Below are positions 43,982 through 55,750 of a stretch of DNA of 64,000 nt, piece after piece. The position numbers and the translations under genes are program-made. The notes below the pieces were generated by a model, which was given only the letters and a program-made list of their open reading frames with translations, had not been told where the DNA came from and did not search any database. How positions within the stretch are numbered: the first letter of the stretch is position 1; every line of letters begins with the position of its first letter. This DNA comes from Symsagittifera roscoffensis. Lineage: Eukaryota; Xenacoelomorpha; Acoela; Convolutidae. The DNA lies in NCBI RefSeq assembly GCF_963678635.1, contig NC_087064.1:81773847-81837846 (forward strand), written 5' to 3'.

Positions 43982-44913
43982 CTATCGTTTTCGATGCAGA
44001 CACGACAAAGTGTCAGGGAAAGACCGGCAAAAAAGAAAAGTATAATCTTTACGGGGACGACTTTGTAGTAGACAGTATAGACTTGAAGAGGATAGTAGAA
44101 GTTGTAGTGGGTCTGGAAGAGATAACCGCGCTACAGGAATTAGATATAATCGACGACGAGGACAACGAAGGGCTTGACGATCGGTCGATAGCAGAGGTGG
44201 AGTTTGACGACAAAAAACAGCAGTCATACGAACAATAAATGGCAAACCTGCGCCTCTTGGAGTGGTTGAACGAAACAACGTCAGATCCCAAGGAAATTAG
44301 TGTCACGCTTCAGGACATAGACCGCGAGAGTATTGAGTATAAAAAGAATTACAATCAGTATCCTTCCTGAGCAGCCTCATTGTAATATCCGGCGTGCGAT
44401 CTACGGGGACGTCGATGAATATTTTTTCCAACTTGTGGGGGTATGATTTACCCACACTGAAAAGATACTAATTTGAAATACTGAAAAACTGCAAGAGAAA
44501 CAGGTGATTTAAAGGCAGAAACAGACGAAGGCTCTAAGATACCAGATATTAGGAGAATAGTAGAGTCGTTTTTTAACTTGCCGAGTGAATATTCAAGTAG
44601 TATAAGACGAACAGATAGCAATTTTATACTCACGGCCAGGACATGTGCTATAGCTATCGACGCCGACATGAGTTTTAGAACAGCATTAGCAGCCGACTTC
44701 AGGAGAAAGAACAAGAACATAAAGTTTTTCTGGAAGCAAAGACGAGGAGTAGCGGATGTAGCATCTTTACCACCGGCTGCTTTACAAATACCAGGGAATT
44801 ATTTAAGCTTCTTGCTGACGAGGGCGACTAAAAAGCATTACTTGGACCCTGAACATTTAGTTTACTTCCTGAGAAGACTAAAAGATTTCTTAGTGGAGAG
44901 GGGAGTAAAATAG
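43982..44913 (+). pseudogene. Acidic stretch followed by a macrodomain-like relic
   Basis: The plus strand first shows an acidic run (around 44120-44235, DIIDDEDNEGLDD-like). A 111-codon frame at 44578-44913 follows. Its order of features resembles macrodomains of the OARD1/C6orf130 type: AIDADMSFRTALAADFRR resembles the substrate-loop region, then RRGVADVASLP, NYLSFLLTRATKK, and DPEHLVYFLRRLKDFLVERGV. Macrodomains bind or hydrolyse ADP-ribose modifications. A stop falls just where the last conserved strand would begin, so it looks truncated. The assignment rests on pattern recognition only. Confidence 0.5.
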
Positions 44914-45477
44914 CTCTCGCGTATCTACATAAGAAACAATATTTAAGTATAGGTTGATTGTAGGTTGTGTGTATGTGTTATTATATTAAGATTATGTGCT
45001 AGGAAGGGTTAACGAAGACGAATGCTCAAAAAATATTTTAAGGAAAAGATCCAAAGCGTGGACAATCCACCCTTTGATCGGCTTCCAAAATTTTAGGTTG
45101 AATTAAATTTTATTTTATCTTAAGACCAAAATCTTTTAATCTGAGTGTTTTTAGTGTACGTTTCAATGTAAAATTGAATCAATGTTGACAGATGTGATAG
45201 TCAATACCTTATTTGTAGATCCTGATTGATCGAAATTAGTTTCTAGATTTCAACTTTTGAAATATCAATTTATGAAAATTAGACAAGCGAACGAACTGAA
45301 TCATGGAAAACCTTGATGAGTTAATGCATTTGGCCGACGCCTAGTTAGGGCCAGTCATATACGAGCTCTAAAAAATGACTACGCCAAAGATGACCCAGAG
45401 GTAGTCATGTTGACGGCTTTCTGACGAACATTCTAAGCCATTACAACCGTAAAGAACGCCCTACGGAAGTCTTTCTG

Positions 45478-46323
45478 ATGACAGCTTGGCGCGAGCAGGG
45501 AGTTTTGGACCGTCTAAGCCTGTGGGTCAAGAGATGGAGAAACGAAGCGTTCTCTGGAAGCGACATAGTGCACGAAACTGGGTTGGGTACCAAGAGAACG
45601 TATCAGCCTGGTGAGATGCCTCTCTCAACAAGGCCAAGGCCTAGCTTGCGGATTAGACTTCAAGCTTTCCACCAAAAATTGGGTAGCGAGGCTGCTTTGT
45701 CTAGCTCACAGTTGAAAGCTGCAGTGCCGGATAACAGAGCCAGAGCGGAAGAAGAAGTACAAACGAGCCGGACAATGGAAGATCTAACCGAGACGAGAGA
45801 CGAGTTGGACCGAGTGATAAAAAAAACATTTGCCAGAACTCAAGAAGATAGAGACATGTGGAAGAGACTGTTCGAGGACTGCAGCAAGACGCAAGGAGAA
45901 GAGATAGAACGGTTGAGGAAGGAGTATAAAGAGCAATCAGAACGATTGGGCGCGGCAAAGGCGGAACGACCGTTACTTGCAGAAAACGTTCCCCGGGAGC
46001 AATCGCCAATGGAGCTTCAGACACCTCGCGGGCTAAGTCATCTGACCGAAGTGAAAAACTCAACAAGATCCAATAGAGTAACCATCCCGGACCCAAGCGA
46101 CAACCTGGGCAATCAAGTTGTCAAGACAACAATGAAGCAGCTGGTGGAAGCCGCTGGTCGACATGTGGCCAACAGGAATATGCCAGATTTCGGGGTGAAT
46201 GCACTCTATAGAATGATTGATGATACCCAAAGAAGTGATGAAAGAAACAAAAACTGGAGATGCTACGATAACGGAGTCAAGACAAAATGTCTACAATTTG
46301 GCACATTTTCAAACAGGATTTGA
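45478..46323 (+). CDS. Coiled-coil ORF of the large element, possibly Gag-like
   Basis: The 281-codon frame is the longest intact one in this element. Its N-terminal third is basic. The middle (about 85-160) is rich in Glu, Lys, Arg and Leu, with heptad-like spacing suggesting a coiled coil, and the C-terminal part has no clear motif. A coiled-coil basic protein is compatible with a Gag-type product, but there is no zinc knuckle. It lies after integrase rather than before it, unlike standard gag-pol order. The minus-strand frame at 45701-46096 is its shadow. Confidence 0.4.
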   Translation: MTAWREQGVLDRLSLWVKRWRNEAFSGSDIVHETGLGTKRTYQPGEMPLSTRPRPSLRIRLQAFHQKLGSEAALSSSQLKAAVPDNRARAEEEVQTSRTMEDLTETRDELDRVIKKTFARTQEDRDMWKRLFEDCSKTQGEEIERLRKEYKEQSERLGAAKAERPLLAENVPREQSPMELQTPRGLSHLTEVKNSTRSNRVTIPDPSDNLGNQVVKTTMKQLVEAAGRHVANRNMPDFGVNALYRMIDDTQRSDERNKNWRCYDNGVKTKCLQFGTFSNRI

Positions 46324-49300
46324 ATCTACAGACAATAAGCTTTGCAGCTGATGTATTGAGATTGCCGAATGGCGTGAGACTATCGGTGAACGGATTGTAC
46401 TCAATTGTAGGAGTGGATTGGTTGATCGCAGCGGAGATCAAATTAGGCTCGACGACAGCATTATAATGGGCTGCCGTCGAATAACACCATGGGTCCTGTT
46501 AATGCCAGACCATTGCAAGATGTGCGAATGAAACACAGCGAGCAGACTAGAATGGAGAAGCCGGGATGATTCTTGAAAAAAAGAGTACCCACGGGAAAGC
46601 ATTTGAAAAAGTTCAAACAGGTTTGAGCACCTCTAGCTCATGTGAAGGAGAAAGCACACCCAAAACGTGTTGCGCAAGATATGGGCGAGATAATGGATGC
46701 GTTGAGGGAATGCGGAATCCGGAAAAAAATCCCGAAGCCAGTATTTGTACTGTCACCGGAATATGCGCATCTCCCGGATGGGCTGGAATTCGTGTACGCA
46801 ATAATTACGCTCCTCTCAGTAGGAATGTATGATGTGATCATACCTACCCCAATTGCGAAGTGGAAGCGAGAAGTCTGAGACCACTCCCGTCAGAACTGCC
46901 AGCAGTTTTGTCAGATATATCGAACGCCATGAGAGGACTGAAAGAACACTGGTTACACATGCTCGTGTTGAACGAAGTGTTGGGATTGGAGCTGTCCCAT
47001 TTCAGCAGACAATTGAAGATGCAACCAGGAATTGTTGACAATCAGCAAGTGATAGTGGATATGTCCAATGACTTGTGATTCCGAGGAATGGAAGTCAAGG
47101 AGGATGAACGCCAAAGAGAAAAAATCTCACCTGAAGGCTATGGTTTTGCGAACGAAACCAAGAGCGCATAATTGGCTACATATGACTCCTGGAGTAACAG
47201 CATTAGGTATGAACGCTTTTGATTGAGAACAACCGATGACCGCGAAAACCCACGCTTACATCGTGAAAGAATTAAACCTGGCGAAAAGCGATGGAAAGAA
47301 ATCAACTGAATTCGTGTAAAGGATAAACCAAACAATTTTGAAGCATTTTGGACTGAAAACTTACAAGGAGAAGAAAGTTATGTGAGGACAGACAGTACGT
47401 TGAAAAGATTGGGAGCACGCTGCACCGCGTCCTCCGTGGTGAAAATTTACCCCTGATTTTCTCGCTATCTGATACGGGAATTCCTCAAAGCCTTTACGGA
47501 GCTGTCAATCGGCATGATCTTAGGACTGTTTGTGACGTTCGGAGCAGAGAAATTCAGACAAATTCTGCCATAACTTATGGAAGGCTACGAGAGCCGATAA
47601 CCCTTACACGTTATCCCGAACAAATGAGTAAGAACGTAGAAAAAGTTTGACATGAAAAACGCCACAGCCTCTTGGACTAAAATTCGGGACTTGCGGCACA
47701 CCCTAATTTAATACCTGTTGCAATAAAATTGTTCTGGTACAGGAAAAGATAAAACGATTGAAAAAGAAGAGGACGTGCGATGTTATGTGGGAGGCATGCC
47801 TTTGCTCATCGACTTGTGCCTAGCTATGAGTACTGATCCCCTAGCATTGATTAGAGGTGTCAGCCAGTTTGTGACAGTGATGTAATTTCCTGCCGTGACG
47901 TTTGCATCCCGGACCCAAAATCAGAAGCTTACAGCAGGTCGGTGCTGCACCTGAATCTCATTTCAGAAGTAGATGGGAGTACAATCAATTGGTACGAACA
48001 AAATGTACTGCGTGAAACAACGAGCAAAGATAGCGGAGACCGACATGACGGCAGTGAATATCAATTATCATTTCCGCGATAGAAATGTTGAGATAGAAAG
48101 AGGTCAAGTTGAAATAATTCCAAATCCCTGGAATCTACGACCTCAAGATAAGACAAAAAGCGAGATAACAAGGATTCCTCAATTTTAGTCTCGTATCGGA
48201 AAGTGAGGAAAAAACGGAGGATTGGGGCAATTATAAGAGACTACCAGAAAAAAAACCAGATTTTTTTTCTTATCAGTAGGCTGTTGCCCGGAGCCGACTC
48301 CTTAGTATACACGCCCAGGCTGAAGGCACTTGAAACCAACGAGAGAAAGATGGCAAAGTTGTTTGAGTCAATGGATCACGTGGTTTGTAGGCAGAAACTC
48401 AACTGTGCTGCAGCATACGCAATTCGCGTACGTGGATGAGTCGACAAGGAGAAGAATGAGTAACATCGCGACTCCTAAACCTAGAAGGTTCGAAGAGGAG
48501 TGGGGCAAACTGGACCTGGCGCCAACTATTATAAGAGGGAAAACATCTTGACTGGAGGCTGCCTCGATAGTTCCGAAAGTGAGGCCGGAGTTGGCGACGA
48601 ACGGGAAGCTGCTGTCCAGAACTGTTCTGGCGAAGAGGTTGCAATAAGGTACGGAGAAGAGGAAGACCAGTAAACAAGTTTACTAAGTCAAAAGTTTACT
48701 AAGTCAAAACCATGGACGATAGTAAACAAGGACTTTTAGGATCGGGGCAAAGTAAAGAGCGAGATGACGATCAACAAGAATGCCGAAATGCGGAAGAACC
48801 GACGGAGTAGGATCCTGAACAAGTGGGAAAGGATGATGACAAAGCCTCAGTAGGTGGCGAGTCTAGCCTGGACTTTAACTTCGTGGATGAACCGAAATGG
48901 AGATGGCGGCGAGAACGACTGAACCAGCGGAAGATGAAACTTCAACACTGGAGTCCCTCACTTTTTATGAACACAGCTCGCAGCTTGCCGGATAGCAGCT
49001 CTCTTGGAAAAATCGAGGCAGTCATGACACAGAAGCATTTGACGGAATCTTCTCGTAAAAGATTAATAGGAAGCGCTACACGAGTACCTTTGCTGAGAAC
49101 CCAGCCGGAAGAAGAGTGGGATGTACACCACCATGATCGTGAGAACAGAACAGGCTGTGGGATGGACAGAGTTGCTTTTATGGAGGAGATACTGACGGTA
49201 GTACAGTGCTACGGGAACCATTTTTTGTTGAAAACAGGTCTCAACAGACCACTGATGCAAGAAATTCTCGACAAATTGAATAGATGCGAAGGAAGAAGAA

Positions 49301-51200
49301 GTGAGGGGTTGCTCATTGATTCAGCTACTGATGAAAGTGGGATAATCTCTCCTATCAAGTTGACGCATCAAGAAAGCAACAATGAATTGTTGTGTCTGTC
49401 CAGAATGCGGAGAGGGACAAGGCGATCAAAATTGGTGGTTGAAGAGATCAAAGGTGCTTTGGAGTGTTATCTAGAAGAATTCACTAAGGGCACGACAATG
49501 AAGCAGAATGCTTGTGGAACGCTAGCCTCATCAGAAATGCACACTGAAACAGTGGATCAAAACGTAAGTTTACCGTGGAGGGCAGTAATATTACGCCCCT
49601 TTGAAAAAAAAAAGCGAACTACTTCAAACAAACACGCTCTGATAGCGATACCGTACGTCGGAAGTGAGTTGCAACTCAGAATTGCTTGGTGTAAGACGGG
49701 ACGGACAATGGGAGAGTACGACTCGGAAGAAAGAAAAAGATTGGAGGAAGATAAAGTGCTTTGATGACGCATTTAAGAGACATGATGATTTGTGAAGGAG
49801 CAACAGTAGCTTGTGCGAAACGGAGAGATGCTCTCTGATTCGTCCGGTTCGTGTTTGAACAGATGTCGGCACCAGCGCCAAATGCCTGCACAAAAATGCT
49901 GAGAGAAGGCAGTGAACTGGTAAAGACCTTACTCTTACAAACTTCATTGGATATTCATCAAAGCAAGCCACTGAGAGTGCAGATGAAAAAACATGTAGAG
50001 CTAGAATCCTTAAGGAAGATCGACGACACCAAAGTTTTTGTAACAAAAAAATAGGCTCACGAAAGAATCGATGGGGAAACTTCTGAGGTCCAAGGAGCGC
50101 TGTGGACCGATCAGAAAGAAATCGTACCACTATGTGTCAGGAAATGTTGGGATGGTGTACAATCCTTTCATCAATGAAGACATACTTGATTGCTACTTCG
50201 ATTATGAACAAGCAGTGTTGCTAAGATTCTGGTTGTCAAAAGGATCAGCGATGAGAAGTATTGCCAGTCGGCAAGTAAAGTTAAGACTTGTATTGGAAGA
50301 AAAAATGACTGCACCTTCCTAACCGATCAAGTCTGATAACAGAATGGAATTTAGATTGGGATTCTCGGATGAATTACTGAGGACAGGCTTGATGGTAGTT
50401 TGGGAAATATTGAAGGCAAAATGGTGCCCAAGTCTTAATGCCATTTCCATTTTGCGGGCGTCACAGGACAAATAAAAAGAAATGAATGCAGATTGCAATT
50501 TGCGATACCTGAATACTATCTACAACTTGATGCCTACGTCTTCGAGGAGCAACAGAAAAAAGGAGGTAGAGTTGCCTCTCGAAGTAAAGAAAATTTGGGC
50601 CAGAAAACGACTAATGCCATGATTCAGATTCAAAATGACTGCTTGCTTGTACGAGTATGCCAAAAAGCATATATCGAACAACATCAGGGTGTACAAATCG
50701 TTTTAAGCGGATATATGATCAGAAGCTTTCAAGCGAGCTTTCGTGACGCATAGGAATGCAGTAACCAACGCAGTAAACATAATCTAGAAGACAATTGATC
50801 GTGAAAGGAGAGAGAGAGAGAAGAAAATTTGAAGGACGTACTGGAGAGAAATCTGACGTTGTGCCTCCACAACAGCTTCTGTAGAAAGGGGGCAATGACC
50901 GTAGACCCTCCACCTTGTTGCAAACACAGAGTAGAAGAGAACATGTGTTGGAGGAATACTTCCAACAGCGTCAGAATGGCCTTTAATATGTTGCAAGACA
51001 ATGAAACCGATAGTGCAGAGTCGATGTCGCAGGACGAGCAGTTGGAACAATAACAACAGATGAATGAAAAGATGCAAAAAGGACAATTAGAAAAATTTAG
51101 AAGTTTTAGAATTTCTAAACGACAAAACTTGGAAAAAAGAGATGAACAAAGAAGTAACAAAGAGGAGGAATTTAAAAAGCAGAATTGTTTTGTGTGAAAT
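46324..51200 (+). pseudogene. Series of unidentified, broken plus-strand open stretches
   Basis: This region reads like old coding sequence on the plus strand. Open pieces include 46642-46878, 46860-47078 (LPSELPAVLSDISNAMRGL), 48203-48439, the long 48823-49764 (313 codons), 50071-50322 and 50493-50753, separated by stops and frame changes. I recognise no domain in any of them. The intervening stretch near 47430-47580 includes a hydrophobic segment (ELSIGMILGLFVTF), which could be a membrane helix. They probably belong to the same large element, downstream of integrase. Confidence 0.4.
48823..49764 (+). CDS. 313-codon hypothetical ORF within the large element
   Basis: This is the longest frame of the 46-51 kb coding-like region. 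It is rich in charged residues and has a run of basic residues near 25-40 (WRWRRERLNQRKMK). Residues 120-160 contain FMEEILTVVQCYGNHFLLKTG, the most regular-looking part. The frame may lack its true start, because open sequence continues upstream in the same frame to an in-frame stop at 48808. I do not recognise a family, and the frame could be one fragment of a broken gene. Confidence 0.35.
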   Translation: MGKDDDKASVGGESSLDFNFVDEPKWRWRRERLNQRKMKLQHWSPSLFMNTARSLPDSSSLGKIEAVMTQKHLTESSRKRLIGSATRVPLLRTQPEEEWDVHHHDRENRTGCGMDRVAFMEEILTVVQCYGNHFLLKTGLNRPLMQEILDKLNRCEGRRSEGLLIDSATDESGIISPIKLTHQESNNELLCLSRMRRGTRRSKLVVEEIKGALECYLEEFTKGTTMKQNACGTLASSEMHTETVDQNVSLPWRAVILRPFEKKKRTTSNKHALIAIPYVGSELQLRIAWCKTGRTMGEYDSEERKRLEEDKVL

Positions 51201-51942
51201 AAATCAAATCATCAACAAAGCTAACTAAGCTTGAAATTGAAGCTTAATGATTGAAAAAACTTAAGTTATTTTAAGTTCAACTTTGCTGTATTTAGAAATT
51301 TTTGCGTTTTAACATTGTCTAGTGTTTTTAGAGACCCTTAATAACTATTTAGAAAGTCTGGAGTGGAAGCTTTATTTAAAGTATTCCAGCCTGCATGATT
51401 GGTTTCAAACAACTACAACTAAGATGACTGTTCACTTTGTGGTGACATGAAAGAATTGCGTAATCTTTTGAAGAGAGATATTGTTTCATTGTTCCTTGAA
51501 ACGACCACTTTTTTCATTTTCAATATTCTGGATTAACAACAATTTAAAATTCCAACGCGAAGGGGCATGGTATGATAATTTTAGTTTGTTGGTTGGCAGG
51601 ACTGTCCTGCGACGAACACTTTTTAGTCGTAGGAGAAAACTTTTTAATTTGAGATTGTACCGTAGGAGAAAATTTTTTAATTTGAGATTTTTAATTTGAG
51701 AAAATTTTTTAAATTTCAAATAAGATATAATATCTTACTTCATATCCTCTGACTGGAGATTAGTGAAAATGTTAGAAGGCTATGGCAACTTAGTTTGATG
51801 CCATTTGTTGCACGCAGTGAGTAAATATGTTGTGGATAAAATTCTTTCGATACATTTTGTGAATTCTGGAATTCTGTTCGATGGCATTATACCATTCTGA
51901 TGAGTTACTCAATGTTCTATGAGGACATTAACCGAGCTGTCC
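51201..51942. other. Non-coding part of the large element before its right repeat
   Basis: AT-rich sequence without a gene. A short local repeat, GTAGGAGAAAA followed by TTTTTAATTTGAGA, occurs at 51628 and 51662. Opposite-strand open frames at 51481-51719 come from this simple sequence. Confidence 0.5.
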
Positions 51943-53510
51943 GGAAAGTGTGCCATTCAACCGGAATGACTTTCAAAAGTGCATGTCATGGATGTCATCA
52001 ATGAAACTTTTTGGAGCAGTTTGGCAAGAAGATTGATTGTCTTGGATGATTAGCAGTTTTAATCGTTAATTTGAACAAACGCGAAGGAGTCAATGTGGAT
52101 TGACGTAATCATTTTAAAATTTTGGAATTAGGCGTGCATGACACGCAACAATTTTCATTTTGCCACAACTGAAAAACCCGAAAATCAGACAGATGATTTT
52201 CGCTATTTAGAATAAGACGTGTGATAGAGATAGCAGACGAGAGATTTATAGTTATCATTATATGAAGAAGAGCGCTCCGAGTTATAACAATTGTGCCGCC
52301 ACACTCGTTACAGAGCAATTCCCGAAGATCAGGAGGGCTAACGGGAGTATTTGCTACCCTTCCTGATTGTGAAAAAGACAGCCCTTCTTCCGGATTCAGG
52401 AAATCGGAGGGGTACCGGAGAAGGGTTGTAAATATTTTTTAAACAACTTTTAGCTTCCCAAAATGTGCTACCACACATTAGAAAGTGTGCCATTCAACCA
52501 GAATGACTTTCAAAAGTGCATGACATGGATGTCATCAATTAAACTGTTTGGAGCAGTTTGGCAAGAAGATTGATTGTCTTGGATGATTAGCAGTTTTAAT
52601 CGTTAATTTGAACAAACGCGAAGAGTCAATGTGGATTGACGTAATCATTTTTAACTTTTGGATTTAGGCGTGTATGACACGCAACAATTTTCATTTTGCC
52701 ACAACTGAAAAACCCGAAAATCAGACAGATGATTTTCGCTATTTAGAATAAGACGTGTGATAGAGATAGCAGACGAGAGATTTATAGTTATCATTATATG
52801 AAGAAGAGCGCTCCGAGTTATAACAATTGTGCCGCCACACTCGTTACAGAGCAATTCCCGAAGATCAGGAGGGCTAACGGGAGTATTTGCTACCCTTCCT
52901 GATTGTGAAAAAGACAGCCCTTCTTCCGGATTCAGGAAATCGGAGGGGTACCGGAGAAGGGTTGTAAATATTTTTTTAACAACTTTCAGCTTCCCAAAAT
53001 GTGCTACCACACATTAGAAAGTCTGCCATTCAACCAGAATGACTTTCAAAAGTGCATGACATGGATGTCATCAATTAAACTTTTTGGAGCAGTTTGGCAA
53101 GAAGATTGATTGTCTTGGATGATTAGCAGTTTTAATCGTTAATTTGAACAAACGCGAAGAGTCAATGTGGATTGACGTAATCATTTTTAACTTTTGGAAT
53201 TAGGCGTGCATGACACGCAACAATTTTCATTTTGCCACAACTGAAAAACCCGAAAATCAGACAGATGATTTTCGCTATTTAGAATAAGACGTGTGATAGA
53301 GATAGTAGACGAGAGATTTATAGTTATCATTATTTGAAGAAGAGTGCTCCGAGTTATAACAATTGTGCCGCTACACTCGTTACAGAGCAATTCCCGAAGG
53401 TCAGGAGAGCTAACGGGAGAATTTGCTATCCTTCCTGGTTGTGAAAAAGACAGCCCTTCTTCCGGATTGTTAAATATTTTTTTAACAATTACTAGCTTCC
53501 CAAAATGTGC
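51943..53510 (+). repeat. 536-bp tandem array, nearly three units
   Basis: Unit starts (GTGTGCCATTCAACC or the GTCTGCC variant) lie at about 51943, 52479 and 53015, exactly 536 bp apart. The GGCGTG(C/T)ATGACACGC landmark at 52131, 52667 and 53203 has the same spacing. Units are highly similar. The third is shortened at its end and runs into the 53.5-53.9 kb block. The array forms the inner part of the right terminal repeat. Recurrent minus-strand frames of about 69 codons are by-products. Confidence 0.9.
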
Positions 53511-53920
53511 TGAAGTGAATTAATATCACATCCAGTTCTTTTTCAGTGTATGAGAATTTAGGAGTTTAATGAAATGGTTGATCCATCTCCGATGGATATG
53601 ATGATTTTATCTGCTGAACAACAACAATAGTTATATGATAAAACTGTTGTAGCCCTAACTTTAAGAGTCACCTCGTGGTCTAGAGACACTGAGACACAGC
53701 CATGAATTGACTGTTTTGCATATAAGTAAAATAAGTTACGTAAAGTGAAAGCATTTTGTCGACCCGATGTTAAGTGAACCACACAATGAACTGGTTTTGG
53801 TAGAGATGGTTAAAAGCATGTGAAGCTGCGTTTAGACACTAGCCAGTCCTTTCATAACCTAGTTTTATTTTTTTTGCCGGTATGAACTTCCGAGCGAATG
53901 TTACACAATTTTTAAATCTT
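53511..53920 (+). repeat. Outer part of the right terminal repeat
   Basis: The block matches 41010-41400 over most of its length, ending near GAATGTTACAC in this copy and GAAGGTTACAC in the left copy. It marks the right edge of the large element. Confidence 0.65.
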
Positions 53921-54049
53921 TTTTGGCCTTAGGTCATTAGAAAATAATGACTTAATATATGACAAACATGATTGCAGTTTTCAATGTGGGTTCAACTTGA
54001 TAACTTGTTTGCAAAATCTTGGCTTTTATTACCTCTTTGATGAATGATA

Positions 54050-54370
54050 AGCATTGGTGGCTTCACATCGTGGGTTGATTGAATTGAAGAGCTCCTTTCA
54101 CTGTTCAGGGGCTTGTCTATACCCCAACCATTTTGCACATGGCTTCTGCCTCCACATTTGCAAATTAATTCTCAGGGTACTGATTTTTCACACATTGCGC
54201 CTTGTTACTTTTCATACCTTTACCAAACTGCTCTCAAATAGATGTACTCCTAAGCAATCTATGTACAGAAACTTGGCTGACACTTCACAATTACGGAGCT
54301 GGGTTTCAACTCCTTTAGTTAAGTATGGTCCCAGTATCTGTTGGTTTTTGATACCAAGCGCAGGTTAGCT
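54050..54370 (-). pseudogene. Probable Penelope-like reverse transcriptase relic
   Basis: Read on the minus strand with several stops, this shows YQKPTDTGTIL, then SVHRLLRSTS, EQFGKGM and KNQYPE in order. Those words resemble the C-terminal part of Penelope-like element reverse transcriptases. The long plus-strand frame over the same bases (54054-54368) is then its shadow. The match is by pattern recall only and needs a search. Confidence 0.4.
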
Positions 54371-55619
54371 TCATATTTTCGATATAGTTTTAATCAAACA
54401 CAGGAACGTCAAACTTCTGTCTGAATTAGTTTCTTCTAAAGTGACTTGTAGATCTGGAAAAAGAGAATTGGCGGCATCAAGAACACGAAGTGGCTCAAAA
54501 TCGACTGTTCTAACATATCATCTACAGACTTTTGGAACAATTTCACTTGTGGAGTACCCTTCTTCACTTTCTTAGCGTAGCAGCAGCTTTCACAATACCA
54601 GAATAAGTTGTTTAATGATTAAATTTTATCATCAGAAGTTTTTCTACAGTTGGGATGATCTTATTCTGGGCATCTCCCACATGCAACCCCTTTTGATTTT
54701 TTTTTAATTTCCTTCAGCATAATGGGCACAAATCGTCCTTGTCATTCATTGGCCCTACAGCACCACCGCTTGTACTTACTGTTCAGAAACTATTTTTTGC
54801 TATCCTTATACAATTTGTCATTACCAAAAGATCTTCTGGTCCAATTGAATTCGAACTAATTGTAACTAACCAAAAAATAGGCAATTCGACTAAATTTAGT
54901 CCAAAATGCAAAATGCAAAAAGCAAAATGCAAAAATGCAAACTGAACTACTGAGGTAGAAATATGTAAAACATGAAAATAAGCTATTCATCTACCCGCTG
55001 GCAACAATTTCCTTCTACCCTGCTTAAGTAAAAACAAAAACAATAAAATCAAATTTAAAAAAAAGGAAACAACACAAACAACGACAGTAAAAATTTTTTG
55101 ATCCGATGGACTTCAAGTCCATCGCACAAAACAAAAACAAAACAAAATTTTCTAATCTTGAAACCGCGGATTGAAGAACAAATTTATACATAAGATTTTT
55201 CTAGACTAGCCAAACGTCTATTGAATGAAACCTATAGATTAAATCTGCAATCGTAATCATCTAGAAGGGAGTTAAATGAAATTTTTTGGCAATCCTTCAT
55301 CAGAAGAATTTTGAAACCTGTTGATTCAAATTGATATGTAAATTGATAAAGCTCAACGAAAATGACAATTGAGAATTTAAAATTGTGAATTCAAATGGTT
55401 TTTTCACATTTCGTACATTGTTGGGATTTTAAAAGCTATTTTCTAGAAAGTAACCATCAATCAAAAACAAATGTCATAAAAAACTAAAAATCAGAACTAC
55501 AACGCTTCCCTCGAAAAAGTCAAATTCAATTTATTTTATTTTAACGTTCTTTTTTAAGTAATTTCTTACATAGACTACGAAATTAGGGCCAACTCATTTG
55601 TACCTAAATTCCTTGTTTA

Positions 55620-55750
55620 TTTTAAACCGCTTCTATCACGTGTGCATTGTTTTACCTTGAGTCGTTTGAGGGTGGCGCTTGCGCTTGTTTGATCTATACT
55701 TTCAGACATTAACTCAGGTCTACCACCAGCTGTACCAGTCTCCTGAAAAA
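55620..55750 (-). other. Exon-like segment, also found diverged at 56.73-56.87 kb
   Basis: On the minus strand a TTTTTTCAG acceptor is followed by 29 open codons containing GGRPELMSES and then GTAAAA. A related segment at 56.73-56.87 kb reads GGMPELKSEIMNRIL. The two could be copies of a real exon or remnants inside the repeat unit. I do not recognise the protein. Confidence 0.3.

Larger units (their letters stand above)
40580..53920 (+). mobile_element. Large decayed integrase-bearing element between related terminal repeats
   Basis: Sequence at about 40650-41640 is similar to 51943-53920. Shared landmarks include ATGGTTGATCCATC, CCTCGTGGTCTAGAG/CCTCGTGGTCTGGAG, TTTTGTCGACCCGATGTTA and TCAATGTGGATTGA. 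Between them the plus strand holds integrase remnants, a macrodomain-like relic, a coiled-coil ORF and several unidentified open stretches. The terminal repeats and an integrase of this type indicate an LTR retrotransposon (Ty3/gypsy-like), but I find no reverse transcriptase. Order and gene content are unusual, and many stops and frameshifts show it is inactive. Confidence 0.65.

Noticed and set aside
44049-44306. Serine-rich minus-strand frame
   Set aside because: It is the antisense of an acidic plus-strand stretch rich in GAC/GAT/GAA codons.
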